A stretch of 64,000 bases of DNA from contig NC_135720.1 in NCBI RefSeq assembly GCF_964656455.1, positions 54,028,598-54,092,597 on the forward strand, in the 5' to 3' direction. The translations under genes were made by a program, and so were the position numbers. Within the stretch, counting starts at the first letter, position 1; each line of letters opens with the position of its first letter. Source of the stretch: Halichoerus grypus. Its lineage: Eukaryota; Chordata; Mammalia; Carnivora; Phocidae. Under the pieces are notes generated by a model. The model did no database searches and was not told the DNA's origin. It was given only the letters and a program-made list of their open reading frames with translations. This document shows positions 35,545-48,200 of the stretch, piece by piece.

Positions 35545-36200
35545 GTATGCTTGGCTCTTTCAGCAACAGCAAGGAAGCTCTTTTATGTGTGTCTCTTGCA
35601 GAGTGGAAGAGAGCAAAGGTGATGGGACAGGTTATGTAAGGACCTTAGAGGCCATGTTGAAATGGAAACCTTTGGAGAGTTTGGAACAAAGAAATGACAG
35701 GATCTGATTTCCATTTTAATGGGATCACTTTGTGGAGAATAGACTGGATAGATTAGAAGAGAATTCACTGAAGTAGGGGCAAGGTGGAAACAGGGACACT
35801 ACTAACTGGGAAGCATTTCAAAAGTGCTTAGAGCAAGATACTAGAGGTGAAGTTAGTGGGAAGTGCCCACATTGATATAATATTTTAGACAAAACACAGA
35901 AGTGAGCTTGCAGTGGACATGGGGTGGAGAGAACCTGATGAGTCAAGGATGCCTCCAAGGTTTCTGTCCTGAGTAATGGCAAGTAGGCATTTGCTCTTTA
36001 TTGGAACCACTGAAGAAGGACTGCCAGGGGAGTAGATTTGGGGGTGAGCAAAAGGAGGAGGAGGAAATCAGAAGCTTAACTCTGGACATATTAAGTTTGA
36101 GATCCTTCTTGGACGCCCACGTGGAAACGTGAGTAGATGTGATCTGGGAGCCACAACTGTGAGGATGAAATTTAGAGTGATTAGGTTGGATGAGGTCCCT
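35545..36200 (-). repeat. L2 fragment, antisense
   Basis: 'aagaaatgacaggatctgat', 'gagtcaaggatgcctccaag' and 'ggacatattaagtttgagat' follow the antisense L2 consensus over about 650 bp. Confidence 0.65.
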
Positions 36201-36651
36201 GAAGAAATGGATAGAGAATGGTCTACTCGGTATTTTGGAAATTAAATTTATGTCATCAAATGATAATAAGGGGCTAATCAATATATGTCTGCCATGTGAG
36301 AGAATGGGGAATTCCAAAGTTTGCCTCTGATAGCAGTGATTTCTGTGAATCTTGAAAGATAGTTAAAGAAGCGCTTGCAGAAGATTGGCAAAGCCAGACA
36401 AATCTGGTGTTGTACAATAGTGTGAGGTGGTTTTGTTTTGTTTTGTTTTCCTGGTGGTTCCATTGAGAAAATAAGCTTAAAAAAAAAATCAGAGAAGCTA
36501 GTCAATTTGGAGATTAGCCTCTCTGAGCTTTCAGTCAGATAGCTTGTCTGTTTCTTCCAGGTAATCATTCATATTTCTATAAAGATCATCATTCAATTTG
36601 ATGATATCCAAATGAGTATGATCCTTGTGTTTTGTTCTAAGATTCTTTTAC
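36201..36651. other. Unassigned sequence
   Basis: Contains a (TTTTG)n run at about 36,432-36,450. No family or exon recognised. Confidence 0.4.
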
Positions 36652-37046
36652 GTCCACAATTCTCAAACTCTAATGTGCACCAGAATTATCTGGAGGTCTT
36701 GTTAAAACACCATCTGAGGTTTCTGATTAATACATCCAAGTTTGGACCCCAGGATTTGCATTTCTATTTTTATTATTTTTTTAAAAGATTTTTATTTATT
36801 TGTCAGAGAGAGAGAGGAAGAGAGAGAGCACAAGCAGGGGGAGCGGCAGGCAGAGGGAGAAGCAGGCTCCCTGACGAGCAGGAAGCCCGATCTGGGACTC
36901 TATCCCAGACCCCAGGATCACGACCTGAGCCAAAGGCAGTCACTCAACCGACTGAGCCACCCAGGCGCCCCCCCAGGATTTGCATTTCTAACACAAGGTC
37001 CCAGGTGATGCTGCTGGTCCAGGCACTGCATTTTGAGAACCACTCT
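36652..37046 (+). mobile_element. MER5A-type hAT-Charlie fossil, split by a SINE
   Basis: The left half (36,652-36,766) and right half (36,991-37,046, joining at 'gcatttctaacacaaggtcc') rebuild a MER5A order, ending 'ttttgagaaccactcttc'. Confidence 0.8.
36748..36990 (-). mobile_element. CAN-SINE with 19-bp TSD inside MER5A
   Basis: Element about 36,767-36,971. CCCAGGATTTGCATTTCTA is duplicated exactly at 36,748-36,766 and 36,972-36,990 and is itself part of the MER5A sequence. Confidence 0.95.
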
Positions 37047-38094
37047 TCTACAAATTCCTGGAGTTTAATGGTTTCACCCTTGTTGGATTCTGTTAATATT
37101 TAATGATCCTTAACTCCCAGACATTAGTTTCCCTTTTTAATGTACTATAAATGTAGTCATGATCTGTGGAGGATTGTCCATAAGGGCTTTTAAATAAAGC
37201 AATCTGAATTTGCAAAGGAGATCCTGAGGGAAAGACATTTTTCCCATTTCCCTTTTAGGAATGATTTCTTTTCTGGATTCAAAGTAGACAATGACTTTTT
37301 AAGAATTGTAGATTTTGTAGTACCAGTGAAGTTAAGAAAAAGGGGAGTAACTATTGGTAACAACTCTATTGGCAATACCTTGTTTTTGTTTTTTTTTTTG
37401 TGCCAGGGTACAGAAAGAAATTCACATTGTAGTATCAGGTTCTTCTGACCCCAAAGCTAATGGCAAGTGTTTGATTGTCAAGTGTTATTTCTTTCTAAAA
37501 AGTTTCTGTTCTCATTAACTTCATAAACTCTTTGACGAGAAGACCAGATTCATAGACTCACTCATTTTAATGACTAGGCAGGAAGACTTGGGTGGAAGGT
37601 GGGATAGATAATTTACCAATTTTGATTTCTAGGTGCAGATGTTGCTCTCCTTGTTTAGAAGTACTCCCTCTAGAATAGGAACAAACTGGGCCATCTTTAT
37701 AGATCCCTCTCCTGTGGTTCCTCTGTAGTCTGAGGATTTTCCTATCATCCCATTGGTGGATTTTTGAAACATTTAACTACCTACCTACATTGCTAACAAT
37801 TAGACCCCAAATTGTCCGTTTCTGAATCTCAGTTTGAAAGAGGGACACATTGGACTATATTATCTTAGAGTACATGGAAATTTTTTAAACATTTAAGTCC
37901 AATTTTCCAGCCAAAGTGCTCATAATTCTTTGTCGTGACAATGTGCCCTTTTTAAGTGGATTTTTAACATTTTATTATCCTTGTAATCAGCTAAGTACTC
38001 ATATCTTTTTCCATCTAAATTGCTGATAACATTAAGGGAGATCCTCCTAATCTAGGCTCCTTTAACTGATTTTTCAACGATTCCCCTCATTTTA
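37047..38094. other. Unassigned sequence
   Basis: No family or exon recognised. Confidence 0.4.
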
Positions 38095-38400
38095 TATTAA
38101 TTCATTTAATCAGAATTACTTTTTGAGTGTTCATGGTGTGGCAGGTACAGTGCTATACTCTAAGGATACAATTCTGACAGGGCATATAGTGTGGCCCCCG
38201 AAGAGCTTGCAGTGTTTCAGGAGCTATGGGACACATCAATACACAGTTATAGGACAATAGAACACAGCACAGTATGGGAACACTTGAAAGACACAACTGA
38301 TCTAACTTAGGGAATGAATTAGGAAAGGTTTCCCAAAGAAACTGATTTCTGAGAACTGACGCATAAGAGGGAATAAACCATGTGGAGGGCAAGATAGGAA
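38095..38400 (-). repeat. L2-type fragment, antisense
   Basis: 'tttgagtgttcatggtgtgg', 'caggtacagtgctatactct' and 'ggaaaggtttcccaaagaaa' fit antisense L2. Confidence 0.5.
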
Positions 38401-38629
38401 AATTATATTTGATGCAGCAGATTAAGGAGGTGAAAACTACTTAGACACTGAAGAAGAGTGTTTGCAGATCTCAGGACCTGGAGGTGGTTCTGTATGGTTG
38501 ATGTGTGTCAGCAAGTGTGCTATAGAGAGAGAGATGGGGGTTGGTGGTAGCGGGGACAAATTTGAAGGGTCTAGAAAACTGTATTGAAGAGTTCGTGTTT
38601 TATCCTTAAAGCAATAGTACAGTTGATCC

Positions 38630-39072
38630 TTGAACAACTGAGGACTTGGGGCAACTGACCCCTACACAGTCAAAAATCCACATATAACTTTGAGTCCCCA
38701 AAAGTTAACTACTAATAAGCTACTGTTGACCAGAAGCCTTACCAATCACATAAACAGTCAATTAACACATATTTTCTATGACATATGTATTATGTACTGT
38801 ATTCTTACAATAAAATAAGTTAGAAAAAAGAAAAGGTTATTAAGAAAGTCATGGTGGGGGGTGCCTGGGTGGCTCAGCCGTTAGGCGTCTGACTTCAGCT
38901 CAGGTCATGATCCCAGGGTCCTGGAATCGAGCCCCGCATCGGGCTCCCTGCTCTGCGGGAAGTCTGCTTCTCCCTCTCCCACTCCCCCTGCTTGTGTTCC
39001 CTCTCTTGCTGTGTCTCTCTCTGTCAAATAAATAAATAAAATCTTAAAAAAAAAAAAAGAAAGTCATAAGGG
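38630..39072. mobile_element. DNA-transposon-like fossil (Tigger-type), interrupted
   Basis: 'gttgatccttgaacaactga' (about 38,632) to 'attcttacaataaaataagt', then after the SINE 'aagaaagtcataagg', matches a widespread non-autonomous DNA-transposon consensus. Class is from memory. Confidence 0.5.
38842..39067 (+). mobile_element. CAN-SINE with 11-bp TSD
   Basis: Element about 38,853-39,056: full tRNA-like head, CT body, AAATAAATAAATAAAATCTT and an A-tail. AAGAAAGTCAT flanks it at 38,842-38,852 and 39,057-39,067. Confidence 0.95.
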
Positions 39073-39274
39073 GGGCGCTTTGGCTCAGTCGGTTAAGCAT
39101 CCGACTCTTGATTTTGGCTCAGGTCATGATCTCAGGGTCATGAGATGGAGCCCCCGCATCAGGCTCCAGCCTGGTTATGGAACCTGCTTAAGATTCTCTC
39201 TTGCTCTGTCCCTCTCCCTCTGCACCCACCCCCCACCCCCACCCTGCTCATGCTCTTTCTCTAAAAAAAAAAAA
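39071..39274 (+). mobile_element. Older CAN-SINE
   Basis: Diverged head ('gcgctttggctcagtcggtt'), 'ctcttgattttggctcaggt' middle and an A13 tail. It lies 4 bp beyond the previous element's target duplication, so two plus-strand SINEs sit side by side. Confidence 0.85.
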
Positions 39275-39451
39275 ATAGAATTATTCCTGTTAAAATGAAA
39301 GTAGAGTTCCAGGGTCACAAGGTGTTAACCATGGGGACAGAGAGACTTCTGGTCAAATGTTAGCCTATAAACTGTGAAGATGACACATGGTGTGGGCCTG
39401 GCAGGGTGCGACTCATTTGGTGTGCGTCTCTCTATAGAGATTCCTTCCCAT

Positions 39452-39678
39452 GAAAATATGTGGTCCCGGGCCACCTGGGTGGCTCATTCAGCTAAATGTC
39501 TGCCTTCGGCTCAGGTCATGATCCCAGGGTCCTGGGATCGAGCCTTGCACTGGGCTCCCTGCTCAGCAGGGACTCTTCTCCCTCTGCCTCTGCTGCTGCT
39601 CCCCCTGCTTGTGCTTGCTCTCTGTCAAATGAATAAATAAAATCTTAAAAAAAAATAAAAAAGAAAATATGTGGTCCC
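39452..39678 (+). mobile_element. CAN-SINE with 16-bp TSD
   Basis: Element about 39,468-39,662. GAAAATATGTGGTCCC is duplicated at 39,452-39,467 and 39,663-39,678. It contains a CTGCTGCTG run. Confidence 0.95.
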
Positions 39679-39905
39679 TTCAACCCTCTGCCCAATTTCC
39701 CATCTTAACCATTTTGGTTTCCCTATTAAGCCTTTGATCATTCAGGGTCTGGCTCCAAGGAAGACTGGATTGGCAGGCTGCCAGGGTGTTCCTCCTTCCA
39801 CCTCCATAAGGCAGTTACCCCAAACCTACTGGGGACTGCTGATAGTCAGTGTAAACCCACACCCCTCCCCCTGAAATCTCTTAAGTGTGTTAAGATGGAC
39901 GATCA

Positions 39906-40112
39906 TTAAAATAACATGGGGCGCCTGGGTGGCTCAGTTGGTTAAGTGACTGCCTTCTGCTCAGGTCATGATCCTGGAGTCCTGGGGTTGAGTCCTGCTT
40001 CGGGCTCCCTGCTCAGCAGGGAGTCTGCTTCTCCCTCTGAGCTTTCCCCATCTTGTGCTCTCTCTCTCTCAAATAAATAAATAAAATATTAAAAAAAAAT
40101 ATTTAAAATAAC
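39906..40112 (+). mobile_element. CAN-SINE with 10-bp TSD
   Basis: Element about 39,917-40,102; TTAAAATAAC at 39,906-39,915 and 40,103-40,112. Confidence 0.92.
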
Positions 40113-40800
40113 CTAAGGCTGAAATCTCACTTCTTATTCTATTTCCCAATTCAAATTATGTCCATGTACATTTATCCAATATAGAGGTTCTATAATAAGA
40201 TTAAATACCCACATACGGATACTCCAATAATAAAGTGCCATCAACATAGAGGTGCCCCAAATTTGAATAAAAATCTGCTCTATCATCAATCTTTTAGGAA
40301 GCAATTCAAGTCCAAAGATGAAATTCCTTAATAAGTTAGAGTTCAATGAGGTTCAAGTACAAAGAAATTAAATCCAAAATCTATCCTCTCTGATTTCTTA
40401 TTCTATTAAGTTATAAGTCAAGAGTTTTTCTGTTTCGGAAGCCAAAGTCTTCATGGCCTCAGAAGTTGTGTTAATTTACTGTGGAGGCTCTCATGTGCCT
40501 ACCTTTTTTTTTTTTTCCTAAGAGTCCAAAGAATTAATGTTTATACGAGATTGTCACAGCAATAGCCAACACCCATGAAATATAGAAAATAAGCAAATCC
40601 TCAGCTCTAGGGCAGTTATTTCAAACAAAATGATGTTCCCAGAACCCAGGACCCAGTTTTGTCAAAGGCAATGGCAGAGACTCAGTGGAAAAAATTCTTC
40701 TAGCTTTTAGTCTTGCCAGGATTCCTGTCCTTTGATGCCAGCCATTATTTCATGACCCATGAAATAAACCCAATTGAGACAAATCTTCTGTTAAAGAGGT
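40113..40800. other. Unassigned, possibly old LTR material
   Basis: 'cagaacccaggacccagttt' and 'caatggcagagactcagtgg' have an LTR-like look, but no termini were found. Confidence 0.3.
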
Positions 40801-41407
40801 AAAATGATTGATTTTCATATATGTTGAACCAACTTCACATTCCTTGGATAAATCCCATTTGGTCATTGTGCATAACAATTTTTATCTGTTGCTAAACTCT
40901 GCTGCTAGTATTTTGTTGAGGATTTGTGCATCTATATTCAAAAGGGGTTTGGTCTATAGTTTTTTTGTGATGTCTATGTCTAGTTTTTTGGTATCAGGTA
41001 ATACTAGCCTTGTAGAATAATTTGTGAAGTGTTCCCTCCTGTTCTATTTTTGGGAAGAGTTTGTAACAAACTGGTGATAATTCTTTAAACATTTGGAAGA
41101 ATTCACCATTGAAGACATCTGGTCTTGGGTTTTTATATATGGGAAGTTTTTTTTTAATTACTAGTTCAATTAATGTAATATACCATTTTAATAGAGTAAA
41201 AGACAAAAACCACATGATCATCTCAATACAGAAAAAGTATTTTACAATATCCAACACCTTTCATGATGAAAACACTCAAAAAACTATGAATAGAAGGGAA
41301 CTTCCTCAACCTTTAAACAACCCGCAGCTAACATCATATGTAATGGTGAAAGACTAAAAGCTTTCCTCCTAAGATCAGAAACAAGAACAGGATATCTGCT
41401 TTTGCTA

Positions 41408-41640
41408 CTGCTATTTAATATTCTTTTTTTTTTAAAGATTTATTTATTTATTTATTTGACAGAGAGATAGAGAGCACAAGTAGGCAGAGTGGCAGGCAGA
41501 GGGAAAGGGAGAAGCAGGCTCTCCGCCGACCCGGGAGTCTGATGCGGGGCTCGATCCCAGGACCCCGGGATCATGACCTGAGCTGAAGGCAGCTGCTTAA
41601 CCGACTGAGCCACCCAGGCGCCCCTGCTATTTAATATTCT
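41408..41640 (-). mobile_element. CAN-SINE inserted at the tail of the EEF1A1 retrocopy
   Basis: Element about 41,425-41,623. CTGCTATTTAATATTCT flanks it at 41,408-41,424 and 41,624-41,640. The same 17 bp also bounds the retrocopy, so the SINE re-used the earlier target. Confidence 0.92.
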
Positions 41641-41719
41641 TTTTTTTTTTCATTAAACTTTTGTTTTAATGGGTCTCAAAATTCTGTGACAGATTTTTGG
41701 TCAAGTTGTTTCCATTAAA

Positions 41720-41944
41720 AAGTACTGATTTTAGGGGCGCCTGGGTGGCTCAGTCGTTAAGCGTCTGCCTTCGGCTCAGGTCATGATCCCGGGGTCCTGG
41801 GATTGAGCCCCACATCGGGTTCCCTGCACTGCGGGAAGCCTGCTTCTCCCTCTCCCACTCCCCCTGCTTGTGTTCCTTCTCTCGCTCTCTCTCTCTGTCA
41901 AATAAATAAATCTTTAAAAAAAAAAAAAAAAAGTACTGATTTTA
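41720..41944 (+). mobile_element. CAN-SINE in the EEF1A1 retrocopy 3' UTR
   Basis: Element about 41,734-41,930 with a tail of about 17 A. AAGTACTGATTTTA at 41,720-41,733 and 41,931-41,944 is retrocopy 3' UTR sequence, so the SINE is younger than the retrocopy. Confidence 0.95.
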
Positions 41945-42726
41945 AAAACTAATAACTTAAAACTGCCGCACACACACACACAAAACAAAGGGTCCACAAA
42001 ACATTCTCCTTTCCTTCTGAAGGTTTTACGATGCATTGTTATCATTAACCAGTCTTTTACTATTAAACTTAAATGGCCAATTGACACAAACAGTTCTGAG
42101 ACCGTTCTTCCACCACTGATTAAGACTGGGGTGGCAGGTATTGGGGATAATATTCATTTAGCCTTCTGAGCTTTCTGGGCAGACTTGGTGACCTTGCCAG
42201 CTCCAGCTGCTTTCTTGTCCACTGCTTTGATGACACCCACAGCAACCGTCTGTCTCATGTCACGAACAGCAAAACGACCCAGAGGAGGATAGTCAGAGAA
42301 GCTCTCAACACACATAGGCTTGCCAGGAACCATATCAACAATGGCAGCATCACCAGATTTCAAGAACTTGGGACCATCTTCCAGCTTTTTTCCAGAACGA
42401 CGATCTATCTTCTCCTTCAGCTCAGCAAACTTGCAAGCAATGTGAGCTGTGTGACAATCCAGCACAGGTGCATATCCAGCACTGATTTGGCCTGGATGGT
42501 TCGGGATAATCACCTGAGCTGTGAAGCCAGCTGCTTCCATTGGTGGGTCATTTTTGCTGTCACCAGCCACATTGCCACGACGAACATCTTTGACAGATAC
42601 GTTCTTCACATTGAAGCCCACATTGTCCCCAGGAAGAGCCTCACTCAAAGCTTCATGGTGCATTTCAACAGACTTTACTTCAGTTGTAACATTGACTGGA
42701 GCAAAGGTGACCACCATGCCAGGTTT

Positions 42727-43610
42727 AAGAACACCAGTCTCCTGAGATTAAGAATTCCTCATATCAGTGAGGTCATATGATACATGTCTTTCTCTGTTTG
42801 ACTTATTTCGCTCAGCATAATACCCTCCAGTTCCATCCACGTCATTGCAAATGGCAAGATCTTATTCCTTTTGATGGCTGCATAATATTCCATTGTATAT
42901 ATATACCACATCTTCTTTATCCATTCATCTGTTGATGGACATCTTGGCTCTTTCCACAGTTTGGCTATTGTGGACATTGCTGCTATAAACATCGGGGTGC
43001 ACGTAGCCTTTCGGGTCCCTACTTTTGTATCTTTGGGGTAAATACCCAGTAGTGGAATTCTTAATCTCAGGAAACAAACTGAGGGTTGCTGGAGTGGGGG
43101 GTGGGGTGGGAGGGATGGGGTGACTGGGTGATGGACACTGGGGAGGGTATGTGTTCTGGTAAGCGCTGTGAATTGTGCAAGACTGTTGAATCTCAGATCT
43201 GTACCTCTGAAACAAATAATGCAATAGATGTTAAGAAAGAAAAAAAGAAGAAGAAGAATGTAGCAGGAGGGGAAGAATGAAGGGGGGGAAATCGGAGGGG
43301 GAGAAGAACCATGAGAGACGATGGACTCTGAAAAACAAACTGAGGGTTCTAGAGGGGAGGGGGTTGGGAGGATGGGTTAGCCTGGTGATGGGTATTGAGG
43401 AGGGCACGTTCTGCATGGAGCACTGGGTGTTATGCACAAACAATGAATCATGGAACACTATATCTAAAACTAATGATGTAATGTATGGGGATTAACATAA
43501 CAATAAAAAATAAAAAATAAATAAATAAAGAATTTACAACCTACAAAAAAAAAAAGTGTAATGAAAGATATTTAAAAAAAAAAAAAAAAAAAAAAAAGAA
43601 CACCAGTCTC
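42727..43610 (+). mobile_element. Young LINE-1 with 5' inversion, 15-bp TSD, inside EEF1A1 retrocopy
   Basis: AAGAACACCAGTCTC flanks the insertion (42,727-42,741 and 43,596-43,610). 42,742 to about 43,056 is antisense and encodes the ORF2p C-terminus (77-codon frame on minus, 42,759-42,992). About 43,055-43,528 is the sense 3' UTR of a carnivoran LINE-1, ending near AATAAA-rich sequence. The two parts are contiguous in the parent element, and GAATTCTTAATCTCAG occurs in both, once inverted at 42,742-42,757 and once at 43,055-43,070. That is twin priming. Extra sequence follows before the final A-tail. Confidence 0.93.
43529..43595 (+). other. Probable LINE-1 3' transduction with two A-tracts
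   Basis: After the LINE-1's own A-rich end come AGAATTTACAACCTAC, an A11 tract, GTGTAATGAAAGATATTT and a terminal tract of about 24 A ending at the TSD. Non-LINE sequence closed by a second and third A-tract is the form of a 3' transduction, perhaps a serial one. Confidence 0.55.
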
Positions 43611-43616
43611 GACTCA

Positions 43617-44414
<798 letters not shown>

Positions 44415-44830
44415 TTAGGTTGAGCGGTGGTTTTCACGACACCTGTGTTCTGGCGGCAAACCCGTTGCGAAAAAGCCTGCTATTTAATATTCTAATGGAG
44501 GTTCTAGCCAGAGTTATTTGGCAAAAAAATTTTTTAAAAATTAAAAAAATAAAAGGAATTCAGATTTGAAAGGAAGAAGAAAATCTATTTCTATTTGCAG
44601 AATGACATGATCCTAAGGATTCAAAGAAATCTACAAAAAAATCTATTAACTATTAGAGCTGATAAACAAGTTCAGCAAGGTTGCAGGATACAAACTTAGT
44701 ATAAAACAATCAATGCATTTCTATACCCTAGCAATGAACAATCTGAAAATCAAATCAAGAAATAATTCCATTCATAATAACATCAAAAAGAATAAAATAC
44801 TTCAGAATAAATTTAACCACAGAAGTGATT

Positions 44831-45710
44831 CTGACAATTTTTATCAGTTTTCTCAGTGCTTTTGTGGAAGAGAAAATTTTTGGAGGTCCAATAACATTTT
44901 GCTGTGTTAATTTGGTCCCTTTCCTTCTGTAACACAGGTGGGCTAGCTCTATGTGCTGGAATTTTGTCCCTTCTTTTCTCTTTTTCAATGCTTTATGGAT
45001 CAGATCATTCTTTTTCTTATACATTCCTTTACAATCTAGATTACTTCTTGTGGTATCTCCCATAGTGAGAGATACAAAATCAGTGAGTTTGGGGTCTGTC
45101 AAAGGCATCCTATTCAAACACGTTTTGTCTACCTTACCTTCTGGAATAGATGATCCCACTCATCAGACCACTATCTAACCCAAGCCTGGACACAATCTGT
45201 TATTATTCTTGAGTCCCATTAATATGTCCCGTCCTTGCTATACCTGTCCTTGGAGTCCTAATTCCACAGATTTCTTCAGCATGTTTCCCCAGGGTGCAGG
45301 CAAAACCTATGTACTTATCTATAGTAACTGCATTACCCTGAAAGTTATCCAATAATTTCTTGAATATTTTATTTTGATATTCTTCAATGTTTCCTGTCAG
45401 ATATTCCCAATTTATATGCAGCCACTTGGTATAGATGTCATAATATTTAAAGGATCATCACTCATGTGTGCTTATAATGGACAATTTCTCTGAAGTTTTA
45501 AGAGAACGTTTCCTAGTAGTTTCCTGAATGCTGGCTCCTATGAAGGCAGTTTTCCAGTCTGTCCTCCAAAATCTTGCCTTCTTTCCTCTGTTAGACTATT
45601 GGCCCCTGCAGTCTTTCTGATCTCATTTTGTCCAGCTGGTCTTTCTAAGACTTCACTTTTTTCCCTTCTTCCAGGTATTTTAGCCAGTCCTCTTTTAATT
45701 TTTTTCATTC
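44831..45710. other. Unassigned; minus-strand open frame of 134 codons at 44,755-45,159
   Basis: No repeat family recognised. The frame begins in LINE-1 remains and its upstream part is lysine-rich, with no domain that I recognise. It could be a fragment of an old retroelement ORF. Confidence 0.3.
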
Positions 45711-45940
45711 TTCTCCTGTTTCTTTTTTTTTTAAGATTTTATTTATTTATTTGTCAGACAGAGAGATGGCGAGGGGAGAACTCAAGCAGGGGGAATGGCA
45801 GGCCGAAGGAGAAGCAGGCTCCCCGCCAAGCAAGGAGTCCGAAGCGGGACTTGAACCCAGGACCCTGAAATCAGGAACTGAGCTGAAGGCAGACGCTTAG
45901 CCCACTGAGCCACCTAGGTGCTCCCTTTTCTCCTGTTTCT
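45711..45940 (-). mobile_element. CAN-SINE with 13-bp TSD
   Basis: Element about 45,724-45,927; TTCTCCTGTTTCT at 45,711-45,723 and 45,928-45,940. The head end has diverged to CACCTAGGTGCTCCC. Confidence 0.93.
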
Positions 45941-46414
45941 ATTCTGAATAAAACTGAAGCATAGTTTTGAATCACACCAGTTCTTTCTTAATTTCCTGGA
46001 CACACCTGATTACCAGCACTTCACATACTCATAGGACATAGCTGCTTTGCAGTATTGAATTCCAACCTACACCCTCAGTTGAGCCTGCTTGCTAAGGGTG
46101 TCTGGTTCTGTCAAGCTGTGCTTCCTATGGGTTGGCTGGCACCAAAGGAGAGAACAGTCAGCCTGCTGCAGGCTCAGCAACTTCTCTCACACTCACTGGT
46201 CAAGTAAGCCACTTCTCCTTGGAAAGCAGTGAGTTGAGGGGATGGAGGGAAGCCAGGACTGCTAGTTCCTCCATATGGGAATATTTATCAAGGGAAAATT
46301 AGGTTTCCCACCTCCAACAGAAACTACATAAAATTCATGATCACTACCCTCACCTAGACCTTCAGAACTACCTACCTTGTTTCTCAGGTAGGTCAGAATG
46401 TTCTCCATTTTTTT
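45941..46414. other. Unassigned sequence
   Basis: No family or exon recognised; poly-T at about 46,409-46,424. Confidence 0.4.
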
Positions 46415-48010
46415 TTTTTTTTTGCAATTATTGTAGCTTTTTATTAAGTCCTGATACCTATCTGATCAAGTAGAGTAAGTTCTCTCGCTTTATTCTTCTT
46501 CAAGATTGTCTTGGCTCTTTTTCATCCTTTACATTTCTATACAAGGAAATATATAGAAATGATTCCATTGGGAGAAATACAAACACACGCCCCTGCTGGA
46601 CTTTTATCAGGATTGCATTGACTCTGCAGATCTGTTTAGGTGGAATCAACATCTTTACAATATTGCCTTCCTACACATGAACATCGTATATTGCTTCATT
46701 TATTTAGGCCTTGTAAAACTTCTCTCAGTATAGCCTTGCAGTTTTTCACCTAAATGTCTTACACATCTTTTGGTAGATTTATTTCTAGTATTTTATTTCT
46801 ATTACAACGGCTTATTTAGAAATACAGTTGATGTTGTTTACATTTTATCCAATGATTTTACTAAATTCATTTCTTAACTATCTGTGGATTCTTTTGGATT
46901 TTTGTATATGAGTACGTAAGTACATCAATCCTTATTCTTTTACTTCATTTTGTTTTATTTCCTCATTGATCTAAGATCTCAAATACAATGTTGTAGCAGT
47001 GATGATAGCTGGCATCCTTGCTTTTTGGGGGAAAACTTTCAACATTTTGTTGTCAAGTATGATGTTTGCTACAGAATTTTTATATGTAACTTTTATCAGA
47101 TAAAGGACATTATTTTTTTTATTCCTAATGTGCTGAGTCTTATTTTATTTCATTTAAAAATGAATGGGTGTTGAATTTTTTGAAATGCCTCTTTTTCATC
47201 TATTTAAATTCCACTTCAATGTCTCTTTATACACTGCTGTATTCAATTCGGTAATATTTTGTTTAAGATGTTTTGCTTTTATGTTTGTGAGAGATCTCAC
47301 TGTGATTTTTTCTTGAAATGTTATTGTCTCATTTTTGTATTAAGATTATGCTAGTCTTATAAAATTGGTTAGGAAGTGTTCCCTCCCTTTCTATTCTCTG
47401 GAAGATTTTATGAAAGAATTGTTATCTCCTTAAATGCTTGGAAGAATATATGAGGGCACAAAGATGTTAATTACAGATTTAATTTGTTTAATACAAAAAG
47501 TACTATTTGGTTTTTTATTTTCTCTTGTGTTAGTTTTAGTAAATTCTTTCTTTCTTAGAAGTTATTTTGTTTAGAATTTCACATTAATTGGCATATAATT
47601 CTTTGTAGTGTTCACTTTCTATCTTTTAAATGTTTTTAAGACATATAGTGATATCTCCTTTTTCAAACAAGATACTGGTAATTTGTATCTTCTCTCTCTC
47701 TTTTTCTTGATTAGTCTGGCCATAGTCTTGCAATTTTAATATATATTTTTTTTTTTTGCAAAGAACGAATATTTGCTTTCTTCTAATCCTCTCTATTGTA
47801 TGTTTCTACTTTTGTCTTTGTTCTGTTTTCTTTGAGTTTAGCTTGCTATTTTGTTTCTTGCATTTCTTGAGGTAGATACTTAAAACATTGATTTGTAGTC
47901 TTTCTTCTTTTCTCATATATTTATTTACATTTATTTCTAAGTATGACTTTTAGCTGCATTCTACAACTTATGATAAGTCACATTTTCATTATCATTAGTT
48001 CAAAAAATAT

Positions 48011-48200
48011 ATTTTTTAAAGATTTATTTATTTGACAGAGAGAGAGACAGCGAGAGAGGGAACATAAGCACGGGGGGTGGGAGAGGGAGAAGCAGGCCTC
48101 CCGCCAAGCAAGGAGCCCGATGTGGGGCTTGATCCCGGGACCCTGGGATCATGACCCGAGCTGAAGGCAGATGCTTAACGAGTGAGCCACCCAGGTGCCC
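48011..48200 (-). mobile_element. CAN-SINE
   Basis: Minus-strand element ending CCACCCAGGTGCCC, with AAAAATAT-type flanks on both sides as a likely short target duplication. Confidence 0.9.

Noticed and set aside
42154..42717. 187-codon frame as an independent gene
   Set aside because: It is the C-terminal half of the same EEF1A1 retrocopy, opened only because the LINE-1 split it.
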